Shown here one piece after another: positions 7,442-15,419 of a stretch of DNA of 22,256 nt. The translations under genes were made by a program, and so were the position numbers. This stretch comes from an uncultured Eggerthellaceae bacterium (GTDB taxonomy: Bacteria; Actinomycetota; Coriobacteriia; Coriobacteriales; Eggerthellaceae), in NCBI GenBank assembly GCA_934631995.1, contig CAKTYF010000023.1, positions 1 to 22,256 of the forward strand, written 5' to 3'. The notes beneath the pieces are model-generated. The model made no database searches and was not told the origin of the DNA. It worked only from the letters and a program-made list of their open reading frames with translations. The first letter of the stretch is position 1. Each line of letters starts with the position of its first letter.

Positions 7442-8575
7442 TTAGCTAAACACAGCCGCGTTATGCTCGTCATTTGTTTCGCTGAAGTAATACTTCATTT
7501 CGCCATTTTCTTCCCTGAAGTAGAAGTAGTAATACGAAGATTCCTCGGGGGAGCAAACCGCCTGCAGCGCGGCAAGACTCGGGCAGCAAATCGGCGTGGG
7601 CGGCAGTCCGTTATTCGTATACGTGCTATACGGAGTCTCGGCATGAACTTCTTCCGCCGTGGGGTCGTGACCAACTTCATACGCAGTCGTCGCATCGGAT
7701 TGAAGCGCCATGTTGATGTCCAGACGGTTGTAGAAAACAGAGGCAACCATGCCACGCGTGGATTCCGTTGACTCCTTCTCTACAATGGAAGCAAGGTTGA
7801 CAATGTCGTAAACCGACAAGCCCTTGTTCGTGGGATAGCTCGTGTCAAGCGTTGCAAATTCAACCTTGAACTGGTCTAACATCATGCGAATGATAGAATC
7901 TGTCGTGGCGCTCTCATCAATGCTATACGTCTTGGGGAACAAGAAACCCTCCAACGACTTGCTGCCGGCATCGCTCAAGAACGAATAGTCGGATGCGTAG
8001 ACACTCGCGTCCGATGCCGCCGCTGTAAAGTCATTAGCGGTAATGCGTCCGCTTGTCACTTCTTCCACGCGAGAAGCAATTTGCTTGAGCGTATAACCTT
8101 CGGGAATGGTAAGCTTCGTGCCCGACATGCCCGGACCAGCTTGCAGCACTTTGATGATGTCATCGTTTTGCAAACCACCCTGAATGGTATACGTGCCCGG
8201 CTTCAGCGACGTATCGGCGCCCAAAGCGGTAACGCGCTTCACAAATTCTTTCGAATCGCTAATGAGGCCCGCATCTTTCAGCGTTGAAGCAATGGTGGAT
8301 GCTCCCGCTCCATCAGGAACAACAACCGTTGCTGTCTCGCTGGACGACAGCAGATTAGCGTCGTTCGAGCAGCCCTTGAACAGCGTCAAAGCACCAAAAA
8401 TAAGACCGCCCGCAACAATCAGAGCAAGAATAATGCCAAAGACCATCGGCGCTTTGCTCTTTTTAGGTTGAATGGCGGACACATCGTACGTACGAAACAT
8501 CTTCTCGCCCCGCGCATGAGCAGCGCGGGCGGCATGGTTAGGGTGGGTCGAATAGGTCGTGCGCCTATTGTTCAT
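7442..8575 (-). CDS. mltG: Endolytic murein transglycosylase
   Basis: MltG cuts nascent glycan strands at the membrane and sets their length. The 377-residue protein has a ~43-residue cytoplasmic N-terminus rich in Arg/His/Lys, one membrane segment (about 44-66), a LysM-like region (about 80-160) and the YceG catalytic domain. The active-site segment LASIVEKES (261-269) holds the conserved Glu, followed by ASVFYNRL, LQSDATTAY and NGLPPTPI. The C-terminal motif EHNAAVFS is the family's usual ending. The ribosome site AAGGA lies in the last codons of ruvX, and only six bases separate the genes. The ruvX-mltG order is common in Gram-positive bacteria. Confidence 0.96.
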   Translation of the reverse strand: MNNRRTTYSTHPNHAARAAHARGEKMFRTYDVSAIQPKKSKAPMVFGIILALIVAGGLIFGALTLFKGCSNDANLLSSSETATVVVPDGAGASTIASTLKDAGLISDSKEFVKRVTALGADTSLKPGTYTIQGGLQNDDIIKVLQAGPGMSGTKLTIPEGYTLKQIASRVEEVTSGRITANDFTAAASDASVYASDYSFLSDAGSKSLEGFLFPKTYSIDESATTDSIIRMMLDQFKVEFATLDTSYPTNKGLSVYDIVNLASIVEKESTESTRGMVASVFYNRLDINMALQSDATTAYEVGHDPTAEEVHAETPYSTYTNNGLPPTPICCPSLAALQAVCSPEESSYYYFYFREENGEMKYYFSETNDEHNAAVFS

Positions 8576-8581
8576 GAAATA

Positions 8582-9007
8582 TTATCCTTCCGAAGGGGAA
8601 CAACGCGAATCAAGCCATGCTTGCAAAAACAGGCTGGACGCAATCATATCCACTTTTCCGCGCATTTCCTTTTCGGAGTAGCCCTTTTCACGCAAACTAC
8701 GTTTCGCCTGCGAAGAACTCAGCCGTTCATCGGTGAATTCAACGGGAAGACCGCTCTGTTTACTTACCTGGCTGGCAAATTCTCGAATGAAACCCGCCTG
8801 TGGTCCTTCTTCCCCCGCCATGGTATACGGAAGACCGCACAGCAAAAGCTCCGGCTCCCAATCTTCTAAGAGGCGGCGAAACGATTTCGCATTCGAACGC
8901 ACCTCATCGGAAGGAAGCACGCATACCGGCGTGGCAATGCGCTCTGCCGGATCGCATACCGCAACGCCTACGCGCACCGTACCAATATCAAGGGAAAGAA
9001 CTCTCAT
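8582..9007 (-). CDS. ruvX: Putative pre-16S rRNA nuclease / Holliday junction resolvase-like YqgF
   Basis: The 141-residue protein has the RNase H-like fold motifs of YqgF: LSLDIGTVRVGVAVCD at the N-terminus with the metal-binding Asp, LLLCGLPYTMAGEEG in the middle, FTDERLSSSQA, and VDMIASSLFLQAWLD at the C-terminus. The family processes 16S rRNA 5' ends in E. coli and also resembles Holliday-junction resolvases. Its ATG overlaps the AI-2E gene stop by four bases (ATGA), indicating translational coupling. In many relatives alaS lies immediately upstream; here it is absent and the AI-2E gene is fused to ruvX in the operon. Confidence 0.95.
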   Translation of the reverse strand: MRVLSLDIGTVRVGVAVCDPAERIATPVCVLPSDEVRSNAKSFRRLLEDWEPELLLCGLPYTMAGEEGPQAGFIREFASQVSKQSGLPVEFTDERLSSSQAKRSLREKGYSEKEMRGKVDMIASSLFLQAWLDSRCSPSEG

Positions 9008-10437
9008 TTCTTTTTCTCTTCCGAATCTTGTTTTGAATCGCTTTCTGAATCAGGGTTGGAAACCTCAATGGTAGGAAGTTGATCCGAACGCAAACGTCTC
9101 ACAAACGGCAGCTCAATCTTCGGCAAAACCACGCCCGAACCATCGGCGCTAATGGGGTCAAGACGGCCCGTGCGCTCCATGCGTTCCTGCTCGATAAGCT
9201 GATGCTCTTTATCGTAATCGGCGGGCGAAAGAGCGTCAGCCATGGGGTTAACGCTGCCGTCATCCGAAGGAGTGCCTTGGAAGAAAACGCCGTCGTAGGC
9301 AACAAGCTGCCTGCCCGTGCTCTTCTCGAAGTAGTACACAAAGAGCGACTTCATGATAGCAACCGCCGGAATGGCCAAAAGCATGCCCACAATCGAGCCG
9401 CCCATGCCGCCCATGGCGCCACCTAAAGACGATCCCACCACTAAAATGATGAGCGTCAAAATGGGGTGGATATCCACCGAATTCCTCATGAGCTTGGGAG
9501 ACACAAACGTATACACGAACTGCTGAATGATAATCATGCCAACAATGATAATCAGGGCAGTCATAGGCGAAACAACCAGGCCGACAATGCTGACTACCAC
9601 AATTGCAATCCATTGGCCGATAACAGGCACAATGTTGAAGATGGCCGCAATGCCCGCCAACGCCAACGCGCTAGGTAAATCCAACACCAGGTACAGCACG
9701 GCGCACCCTGCACCGATGAACAGGCATTGCAGAATCGTCGCTTTAATGAAACCGCCCACCACGCGCGTAACCGTAATGGTGAACAGATCGTAGCCTTCAC
9801 GATGATTCGGGCCCACCAAACGACGCGCCTCACGGTCGATAGCGGGCAGCTCCATGAGAATCCAAAATGCAATAACGACAGCAAAGCAGATTGCAATTAT
9901 GCCGTTCACTAGGCTTGATCCAATCGAAACAATGCCCGTTGCCCCGCCTTCGAACAAACTTGTTACCGCGCCGGCAATCGTAGCAGCAGCATCGGAAAGC
10001 CATGTTTTCAGCGTATCGTCTTCAAAGAAATGGCCAAACGTATCGTATATCGAATTTGCCCAGCCCATGAAATTGCTCACATAGACGGGCATGCTCTTGA
10101 TAAGCTCGGTGAACTGAGCGTTCAGACCTAAAGCAGGCGAGAACATGAGTAGCGCTAAAGCCGCCAGAAAGACAACCATAACCACGTAAGCAATCGTTGT
10201 TCCCAGGGGACGCGACAAGCCTTTCGACTCAAACCAATCAACAAGACCCATCAAACAGAAAACGAAAAGCAGCGACCAAAGAATGACGCTGACCGGAAAC
10301 GACATTACGTTAAGAAAAAATATGACAGCCGCCAAAAGCAGCAAAACGCCAACCGTTGTCCAGACGTTCAAAAAACGGCTGCGTGCACAAACGGCAGCCT
10401 CTTCCGGTGTTAAGTTGTGCCTATCCACGTGAGTCAT
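9004..10437 (-). CDS. AI-2E family transporter (permease)
   Basis: The 477-residue multi-pass protein has about eight hydrophobic segments: two near residues 29-70, one at ~82-105, a long amphipathic region at ~110-165, then ~168-195 and a cluster between ~225 and 385. The family-typical segments FNIVPVIGQWIA and LMRNSVDIHPILTLI are present. Members include the E. coli AI-2 exporter TqsA but also Na+/H+ or Na+/Li+ exchangers, so the substrate is undetermined. The C-terminus adds about 100 charged, probably cytoplasmic residues ending in Glu/Lys (EEKKK), longer than in TqsA. It lies 47 bases after the DUF948 gene and overlaps ruvX by four bases. Confidence 0.9.
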   Translation of the reverse strand: MTHVDRHNLTPEEAAVCARSRFLNVWTTVGVLLLLAAVIFFLNVMSFPVSVILWSLLFVFCLMGLVDWFESKGLSRPLGTTIAYVVMVVFLAALALLMFSPALGLNAQFTELIKSMPVYVSNFMGWANSIYDTFGHFFEDDTLKTWLSDAAATIAGAVTSLFEGGATGIVSIGSSLVNGIIAICFAVVIAFWILMELPAIDREARRLVGPNHREGYDLFTITVTRVVGGFIKATILQCLFIGAGCAVLYLVLDLPSALALAGIAAIFNIVPVIGQWIAIVVVSIVGLVVSPMTALIIIVGMIIIQQFVYTFVSPKLMRNSVDIHPILTLIILVVGSSLGGAMGGMGGSIVGMLLAIPAVAIMKSLFVYYFEKSTGRQLVAYDGVFFQGTPSDDGSVNPMADALSPADYDKEHQLIEQERMERTGRLDPISADGSGVVLPKIELPFVRRLRSDQLPTIEVSNPDSESDSKQDSEEKKK

Positions 10438-10484
10438 TGCTGTATCGTTTTCCGATTATGCTGGGTTCTTATTCTTGCTTGCTG

Positions 10485-11243
10485 CTATTTCTCGGCAGGA
10501 GTGTAGGTGAAGTAGCCGTCGCCGTTTTCTTGAGCGGCAACGCTATCGGATGCCTCTTGGGCAACAGCGCCCGAAGCAGCCTTCGCCTCTTCAGGAGATT
10601 CCACGACCTCGAAAGAGGCCTCGGGAACAACATCGCTCGTTACATCCGTTGCAGGTGCAGCAACGTCTTCCGCAGAAAACGGCGAAACCGCAGCGGCTGT
10701 TTCAGAAGCGTTCGCGGCGGCAACACCCGCAAAGCCTTCTTTCGCTTCTGACGCAACTGCGCTGTTTGCAGAAGGAAGCGGTTGAGTTTTCTTATCCTCG
10801 GACTTATTCCCCAAAGCAATGGATTCATCGCTTGCCTTGCGCGGCTTGAAAACACCGCGCACCTTCTCGGAAGCAGAATTCACCAGCTTCATGGGAGCGT
10901 TCGCGGCGGTATCCATGGCATCGACCGCAGAAGAAACGCCTTCGGTGATGTCGGTAACGTTTTCCAGGATTTGATCGACGCGCATAATCTCAAGATTTGC
11001 TGCATCAACCGTCAACGACACGCGCTCCACCAGGGGATCAACGCGCGCAACAACGGGTTCAAGGGAAGCCGTAATCGTTTCCACATGAGCAAGCGTGGGA
11101 TCAACCTGCTTTTTAAGGTCAACCACCGTCTTTCGCGTTGTTTTCAAAAACCGAACAAGCTCAATGAGAAACCAAATCAGGGCTAAACCGACCAGGACAT
11201 ACACTACGGGTAGTGCGACATTGAGGATTTGCATAATATCCAT
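10485..11243 (-). CDS. DUF948 membrane-anchored protein with an acidic Ala-rich tail
   Basis: The 252-residue protein starts with one membrane segment (about 8-30, VALPVVYVLVGLALIW). A helical DUF948-like region with heptad-like hydrophobics follows (about 35-130: VVDLKKQVDPTLAHVETI, then VDPLVERVSLTVDAAN). A low-complexity Ala/Glu/Ser/Val tail runs from ~145 to 252. DUF948 proteins such as B. subtilis YoxC are small stress-associated membrane proteins of unknown role; the long acidic tail is an addition. AGGAGG sits six bases before the ATG and an extended -10 lies upstream, so this is probably the first gene of the DUF948-AI-2E-ruvX-mltG-yqeG operon. Confidence 0.82.
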   Translation of the reverse strand: MDIMQILNVALPVVYVLVGLALIWFLIELVRFLKTTRKTVVDLKKQVDPTLAHVETITASLEPVVARVDPLVERVSLTVDAANLEIMRVDQILENVTDITEGVSSAVDAMDTAANAPMKLVNSASEKVRGVFKPRKASDESIALGNKSEDKKTQPLPSANSAVASEAKEGFAGVAAANASETAAAVSPFSAEDVAAPATDVTSDVVPEASFEVVESPEEAKAASGAVAQEASDSVAAQENGDGYFTYTPAEK

Positions 11244-11272
11244 TTCGAACCTCCTGAATAACGTGTCGTTTC

Positions 11273-11281
11273 ACTATACCA
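11273..11281 (-). promoter_or_regulatory. Extended -10 promoter of the DUF948-ruvX-mltG operon
   Basis: The minus strand reads TGGTATAGT, an extended -10 (TGnTATAGT), about 30 bases before the DUF948 ATG at 11243. No clear -35 is seen. The rest of 11282-11499, between this site and the rarA stop, has no gene or clear signal. It contains a GCCCT/AGGGC stem around 11487, without a T tract. Confidence 0.45.
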
Positions 11282-11499
11282 CGCAGGTCATTTCCATAGT
11301 TTAACGCAGAAAACTTTTACCTTTTTGTGAACTGCCGCAAAAAACGCTTTATATCCTGCTGCGCCTATTTCCGGGCCACCGCTCTTTCCTAGCCGGTTCG
11401 CTTCCCGACGTGCGCCCGCTCCTCCGCAAGAACCACCCGCGGCTGCTCTTTTCAATCGGAGCACCCTTAAGCCCGAACGCCCTAACGTGCACGCAAGGG

Positions 11500-12819
11500 C
11501 TACACGCGATCGCGCGCAGCGGCATCGGCACGATACGATTCCCACCCGCGGTCACTGGGGTGGTAAAAGCACCCCTTCTCAAGGCCTTCGGGAAGATAGC
11601 GCTGCTCGACCCAACCTTTTGGATAGTTGTGGGGGTACAAATACGCGCCATATTCTTCCGAACCCGGTCGGTGACGGTCGCGCAAATGATCGGGCACCGG
11701 GCGAAGCGGTCCGTGGCGAACTTCCGAAAGTGCTGCATCGATGCCCGCTTCTGCCGCATTGCTTTTCGGCGCAAGTGCAAGATAAATTGCCGCTTGCGCT
11801 AAATTGATGCGACACTCAGGATATCCAATCACTTCCGCCGATTTGAACGCCGCCTCTGCAATAAGAAGCGCCTGGGGATCGGCGTTTCCAATATCTTCCG
11901 ACGCAGCAATAAACATGCGTCGCGCAATGAACTTCGGGTCTTCTCCACCTTCGATCATGCGCGCAAGCCAGTACAGCGCCGCATCGGGGTCACTCCCGCG
12001 CATCGATTTAATGAACGCCGATATAATGTCATAATGCATATCCTTGTTCTTATCATACGGCAACATGCGATTCGGAACAGCACGCTCCACCTGGGCTTCA
12101 TCGATTATCGCCGGCTTATCAGGCGTTCCCGGCTCCACTAGATTCGCTGCCAGCTCAAGCGTGGTGAGCGAAGCACGTCCATCGCCCCCGGCAAGTAGAA
12201 CAATGGCGTCACGCGCGGCAGAGGAAAGCTCGTAGCAGCCTTTTAAGCCGCGTTCATCGCGCAGAGCATGCGTTAAAAGTTCAGAGATTTCCTGGTCAGA
12301 TAAGCTTTTCAACTCAACAATACGCGAGCGCGAAATCAAAGCAGAATTGACTTCAAAATACGGATTTTCCGTGGTAGCGCCCACCAGCACAACCACGCGA
12401 TCTTCCACCGCATGAAGCAGCGCATCTTGCTGCCCTCGGTTGAAACGATGGATTTCATCAACGAAAAGGATGGTCCGCTGGCCGAATGACGTAAGGCGTT
12501 TCTGCGCGGCCTGAATTTCACGACGCAAGTCAGAAACGGTGCCACCAATGGCAGACACTTCAACGAACTGGGCTTTTGTTGTTTCCGCAATGACATGCGC
12601 AAGCGAAGTCTTACCCGTGCCGGCTGGCCCATATAAAATGATGGAGCTCAATTTGTCTTTTTCGATGGCATTGCGCAGCCAGCTACCAGGGCCAACGGCT
12701 TCCGTCTGCCCCACCAACTCGTCCAGGGAACGCGGGCGCATGCGCACCGCCAGCGGGGCGTTTTCATCAGTCGAAAACGTCACGCGCGGTTGCTCTATTT
12801 CCTCAAAAAGCGTATCCAT
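11500..12819 (-). CDS. rarA: Replication-associated recombination protein A (AAA+ ATPase)
   Basis: RarA/MgsA is a tetrameric AAA+ ATPase that acts at stalled replication forks and is related to clamp loaders. The 439-residue product has Walker A GPAGTGKTS (64-72), Walker B FVDEIHRF, sensor 1 region VGATTENPYFEVN, and arginine finger context SRSRIVEL. The family-specific C-terminal tetramerisation domain has YDIISAFIKSMRGSDPDAAL, ASEDIGNADP and YPHNYPKGWVEQ. Length is typical. No Shine-Dalgarno is seen at the ATG. A TACTAT element lies about nine bases ahead, so the mRNA may be leaderless, a mode common in actinobacteria. The gene lies back to back with the 6S RNA candidate. Confidence 0.96.
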   Translation of the reverse strand: MDTLFEEIEQPRVTFSTDENAPLAVRMRPRSLDELVGQTEAVGPGSWLRNAIEKDKLSSIILYGPAGTGKTSLAHVIAETTKAQFVEVSAIGGTVSDLRREIQAAQKRLTSFGQRTILFVDEIHRFNRGQQDALLHAVEDRVVVLVGATTENPYFEVNSALISRSRIVELKSLSDQEISELLTHALRDERGLKGCYELSSAARDAIVLLAGGDGRASLTTLELAANLVEPGTPDKPAIIDEAQVERAVPNRMLPYDKNKDMHYDIISAFIKSMRGSDPDAALYWLARMIEGGEDPKFIARRMFIAASEDIGNADPQALLIAEAAFKSAEVIGYPECRINLAQAAIYLALAPKSNAAEAGIDAALSEVRHGPLRPVPDHLRDRHRPGSEEYGAYLYPHNYPKGWVEQRYLPEGLEKGCFYHPSDRGWESYRADAAARDRV

Positions 12820-12911
12820 AGTTGCATAGTACCATACGAACGTTTGTTTGCCTACTCCAGCAAATCAACTTTTCGAAAATGTCAAGACTTTTATCTCTCT
12901 TTTCCTTTTTC

Positions 12912-12917
12912 TATACT
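12912..12917 (+). promoter_or_regulatory. -10 element of the 6S-like RNA
   Basis: TATACT on the plus strand, followed about seven bases later by the inferred RNA 5' end. The upstream 35 bases are pyrimidine-rich and the -35 is weak. Confidence 0.45.
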
Positions 12918-12923
12918 CTAGCC

Positions 12924-13091
12924 AAGCCTTGTTCCTGGTTATTATGCGATGGACCGATGCCGTTTATGAGGGAGCTCAAGATCGCCTGCGGATTCAGGGA
13001 TTCGTTTCCGTTGAAACGAAAGCTATGAAACCGGCTGCGAGCACCCACCTTTTTAAGGTGGGTTCATCCTTCTCCAGGGGCGAGGTTTTTT
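12924..13091 (+). ncRNA. ssrS: 6S RNA candidate
   Basis: 6S RNA mimics an open promoter and sequesters RNA polymerase holoenzyme. Here the two ends of a ~168-nt segment pair in a 15-bp closing stem (12924-12938 with 13074-13088; G-T wobbles and no mismatch), and T6 follows. Inside are an apical hairpin (TTCGTTT/AAACGAA, 13001-13020) and, on the 3' side of the presumed central bubble, a hairpin CCCACCTT/AAGGTGGG (13044-13062). This layout matches 6S RNA. The stretch AAAGCTATGAAACCGG and then CTGCGAGCACCC resembles E. coli 6S (GAAGCCTTAAAACTGCGACGACAC), including the CACC hairpin after it. A -10 lies just upstream and a terminator downstream. Adjacency to rarA recalls known 6S neighbourhoods. 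Identification is by eye, not by covariance model. Confidence 0.68.
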
Positions 13092-13097
13092 CGTGCC

Positions 13098-13122
13098 AAA
13101 AAACGCTTGCTGAGCGTTTTTT
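13098..13122. terminator. Bidirectional terminator after the 6S-like RNA
   Basis: A perfect 10-bp stem (13098-13107 with 13113-13122), A6-CGCT over AGCG-T6, with a five-base loop. The symmetric A and T tracts allow termination from both sides: the plus-strand RNA at 12924-13091 and minus-strand transcripts from the repeat region and mscS. Bases 13099-13116 recur inverted at 13417-13434. Confidence 0.7.
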
Positions 13123-13585
13123 ACGAGAATGCGAAGGGCTCTGCGAAATTCCGTTCAGAAGCTTCGCAGCCTTCACTCCATTCCGCAGAGCCCCACGAAG
13201 CATCGCAGGGTGCAGGGGAAGGCATTCGCAAACGGACTCCGCTTGGATAATGCTTCTCTGCAGCTCGTAAGCGAATGCGCTTATCCAAAGCGTCGCACGT
13301 TCGCTCAACCTTCCTCCGCACCCCGCTCTTGCGGCTCAGATAAACAATAACGACAAAAAGCAAGATCGTTTGCGAATGCCTTCCCCTGTATCCCGCTCTG
13401 CAAGTTAGACGTTAGCCGCTCAGCAAGCGTTTTTGTGATCCCGGGTTATGCGGGTTTATTCAAGGGAGGTTTGCAGAACGAAGCGAAGGCTGCGTAGCTT
13501 CTGAACGTAGTTCTGCGAACCTCCACGGAACATCGTTTCGCACTGTTCAGCAAGCGTTTTTGCGATCCCGAGGTATGCGAGTTTA
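13098..13585. repeat. Nested inverted-repeat element, no gene
   Basis: This ~490-base stretch between the 6S-like RNA and mscS has no plausible coding region but strong repeat structure. An 18-base unit at 13099-13116 is perfectly inverted at 13417-13434. A 22-base unit at 13213-13234 is perfectly inverted at 13367-13388. Two palindromes (stems 13136-13145/13184-13193 and 13465-13479/13510-13524) carry 26-base cores (13149-13174 and 13485-13510) that are inverted copies with 23 matches. A 38-base unit at 13421-13458 is directly repeated at 13548-13585 (34 matches), the latter ending on the mscS stop codon. A smaller stem TTGGATAA/TTATCCAA sits in the middle. It resembles a non-autonomous palindromic (MITE/REP-like) element, possibly a composite of several insertions. 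Confidence 0.75.
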
Positions 13586-14371
13586 GGCGTTTTCGTTACT
13601 GCCTTCGGGAACCAAGAAGGGCGCTGCGGCACGAAGCGCCTGGTCGCGCGCAAGAGAGTAATCAACCCCTTCTTCCACGTCAACCGTAAGCGTAGCGCCG
13701 AACGTGTAATCGCTGGTGTCGCCGAACACCAAGCGCGGCGTGTTCTGCTCAGGATCAATTATGATGCCGTTCACCTGCGCTTTTACGGCGTCAAGAATCT
13801 CTTGCGTCACCGTATTCAGGTCGCGTGACGTATTCCAAATGCGCAGCGGCACCTTCACGCACGTCAAAGGCGGCAGATGCATTACCGCTTGAGAATTGAT
13901 CATGGCGTTTGGAATGACAATCGTCTCGCCCGCCATGGTTTGGATGCGCGTATAACGCCAGTTCACGTCAGAGACAATACCGCGCTTGCCACCCACCTCA
14001 ATGAAATCTCCCGGCGTGACAATGCCCGCAAGCGACACTTGCAAGCCGCCGACCAGGTTCGATATGGTGTCCTGGCAACCCAGCGAAATGGCAATGCCGC
14101 CTACGCCCAGCGCCGTAATGGCAGCACTCAAATCGAAATTGAAGCACGTGGAAAGCATGATGCTTAAACCGCAAACCCACACGATCACATTCGCAATATT
14201 AAGAAAAATCGAACTCGAAGGCAACGGAGAGCCATCGTGGCTGAGCAATTTATTCAAGAGCTTGCGAAGCGCCCGCGCAACGATCGCCGTTATGGCAATA
14301 ATGATCAGGGCTTTCAGGAGCACGCCGCCCAACCCCATCGCAAATGCCTCTATCTGCTCAAACGTAATCAT
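13583..14371 (-). CDS. MscS family small-conductance mechanosensitive channel
   Basis: The 262-residue protein has an N-terminal membrane segment (about 14-34), a second at ~58-80, and the pore-lining TM3-like helix with small residues (AAITALGVGGIAISLG, ~84-99). The MscS beta domain follows (about 100-165: QDTISNLVGGLQV, GDFIEVGGKRGIV), then an alpha/beta cytoplasmic domain. Such channels open on membrane stretch to release osmolytes during hypo-osmotic shock. Length is close to E. coli MscS (286). The stop codon falls within a 38-base repeat unit of the adjacent palindromic element, so the last bases of the gene may derive from it. The ribosome site (GGTGG) is weak. The 118 bases between it and nrdG hold nothing clear. 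Confidence 0.92.
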   Translation of the reverse strand: MITFEQIEAFAMGLGGVLLKALIIIAITAIVARALRKLLNKLLSHDGSPLPSSSIFLNIANVIVWVCGLSIMLSTCFNFDLSAAITALGVGGIAISLGCQDTISNLVGGLQVSLAGIVTPGDFIEVGGKRGIVSDVNWRYTRIQTMAGETIVIPNAMINSQAVMHLPPLTCVKVPLRIWNTSRDLNTVTQEILDAVKAQVNGIIIDPEQNTPRLVFGDTSDYTFGATLTVDVEEGVDYSLARDQALRAAAPFLVPEGSNENA

Positions 14372-14489
14372 AAGCCACCAACCGCCTTGTTGAAATCATG
14401 TCGCCTTGTGGGAATGCCCTCGCTGAACGCGCCGAATCGATGCCAAACGCCCCACTGGCGCCTGCAAGCCACGCCGAAAGCAAGTCGAG

Positions 14490-15176
14490 CTACCACGAAG
14501 GAGGCTTTGTCGGATAATCCTCGAACGATTGCCAAAGCACCACGCGCCCCGCTTTGCGCGTTTTATTCATGTCGATGAGCCGCTGGTTAGAGGACCCGCA
14601 GTATTTGAGTCCTAACGAACGTTTTTCCTGCACAAACGGGCCATCTACCAGCACATCTGCATATGCCAGCAAATCGCGTATCGCTCTCAAGCGCTCGCGT
14701 TCGGCCGCAGAAGGGGTCTCTGCATCCCCATTTGCAGCAGCGGCAATGTCCGCGCTCGCTCCTGCATCTGCATCCGCAGTACCTGCATCCGCGCCTGCGC
14801 CCGCGGCCACAGCCGCGCCATCGGAAAGCGCCGCAATCTGCTGCAGCAGATCCTCGTACAAATATCCCGTATACACCCACACGTTGCGCCCTGCCGCCTT
14901 CACACGACGTGCGATTTCCGCGCAAGCAGCTGGCTGCTCAAACGGATCGCCACCCGAAAGCGTTACGCCGGAAACAAGCTTGTTCTCAAAAACGCGCTCC
15001 ACCACATCATCGATGGCAACTTCTTCGCCCGCATCAAAAGCCCAGCTCTCGGGGTTGTGACACCCCGGGCAATGATGAGAACACCCTTGAACGAACACGG
15101 AAAAACGCATGCCCGGACCATCAACGATGGAATCGTTTACTGTGCCAAAAAGACGTATTGTTGTCGGGGTTGACAT
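14490..15176 (-). CDS. nrdG: Anaerobic ribonucleotide reductase-activating protein (radical SAM)
   Basis: NrdG uses a 4Fe-4S cluster and S-adenosylmethionine to install the glycyl radical on NrdD. The 228-residue protein has the cluster motif CSHHCPGC (CX3CX2C; Cys32, Cys36, Cys39), the SAM-binding GGDPF (75-79), VWVYTGY (99-105), VLVDGPF (175-181) and the family ending GSSNQRLIDM. Residues ~119-158 are an Ala/Gly/Asp low-complexity insertion, explaining a length well above the usual ~155-180. AAGGA lies about seven bases before the ATG. It follows nrdD in the same direction after an unusually long 243-base spacer. Confidence 0.95.
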   Translation of the reverse strand: MSTPTTIRLFGTVNDSIVDGPGMRFSVFVQGCSHHCPGCHNPESWAFDAGEEVAIDDVVERVFENKLVSGVTLSGGDPFEQPAACAEIARRVKAAGRNVWVYTGYLYEDLLQQIAALSDGAAVAAGAGADAGTADADAGASADIAAAANGDAETPSAAERERLRAIRDLLAYADVLVDGPFVQEKRSLGLKYCGSSNQRLIDMNKTRKAGRVVLWQSFEDYPTKPPSW

Positions 15177-15243
15177 TGCTGTTTCCTTTCCTGTTCGCTA
15201 ATGAAAGGGTATCACAAGGCAGTGCGCGCAACCGCGAAGGGCG

Positions 15244-15286
15244 CGAAACACCACAGAGGAGCCGCAAGCGCGACTCCCCTGTTTCG
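15244..15286 (-). other. Stable hairpin in the nrdD-nrdG spacer
   Basis: On the minus strand CGAAACA pairs with TGTTTCG (7 bp). Inside, GGAGTCGC pairs with GCGGCTCC (8 bp with one wobble that exists only on the minus strand) around a GCTT loop. No T tract follows, so it is not a simple intrinsic terminator. It may tune nrdG expression or stabilise the nrdD mRNA. The remaining spacer up to 15419 is GC-rich, with two GGTCGCGC repeats and no convincing ORF. Confidence 0.5.
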
Positions 15287-15419
15287 TGATAATGATAGTT
15301 TTACCCTGAAGGCTTGGTCTCATGAGCGCGACCTCAAGCGTCCGCGACGCCATCGGTGCGTCCATCGCGCCTACAAGCGCGCTTGCGCGACCTTCACCAG
15401 ACCGCACCCGGCAGAGGCG

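Noticed and set aside
11349..11780. 143-codon minus-strand frame at the end of rarA
   Set aside because: It overlaps the conserved rarA C-terminus in another frame and is Arg-rich without motifs.
13098..13585. Insertion sequence
   Set aside because: Terminal inverted repeats are present, but there is no transposase frame inside.
15198..15407. 69-codon minus-strand frame in the nrdD-nrdG spacer
   Set aside because: No ribosome site; it crosses the hairpin at 15244-15286 and overlaps the nrdG ribosome site region; no recognisable sequence.
15287..15419. Cobalamin riboswitch in front of nrdG
   Set aside because: GC-rich repeats prompted a check, but no B12-box-like sequence or riboswitch core could be found.
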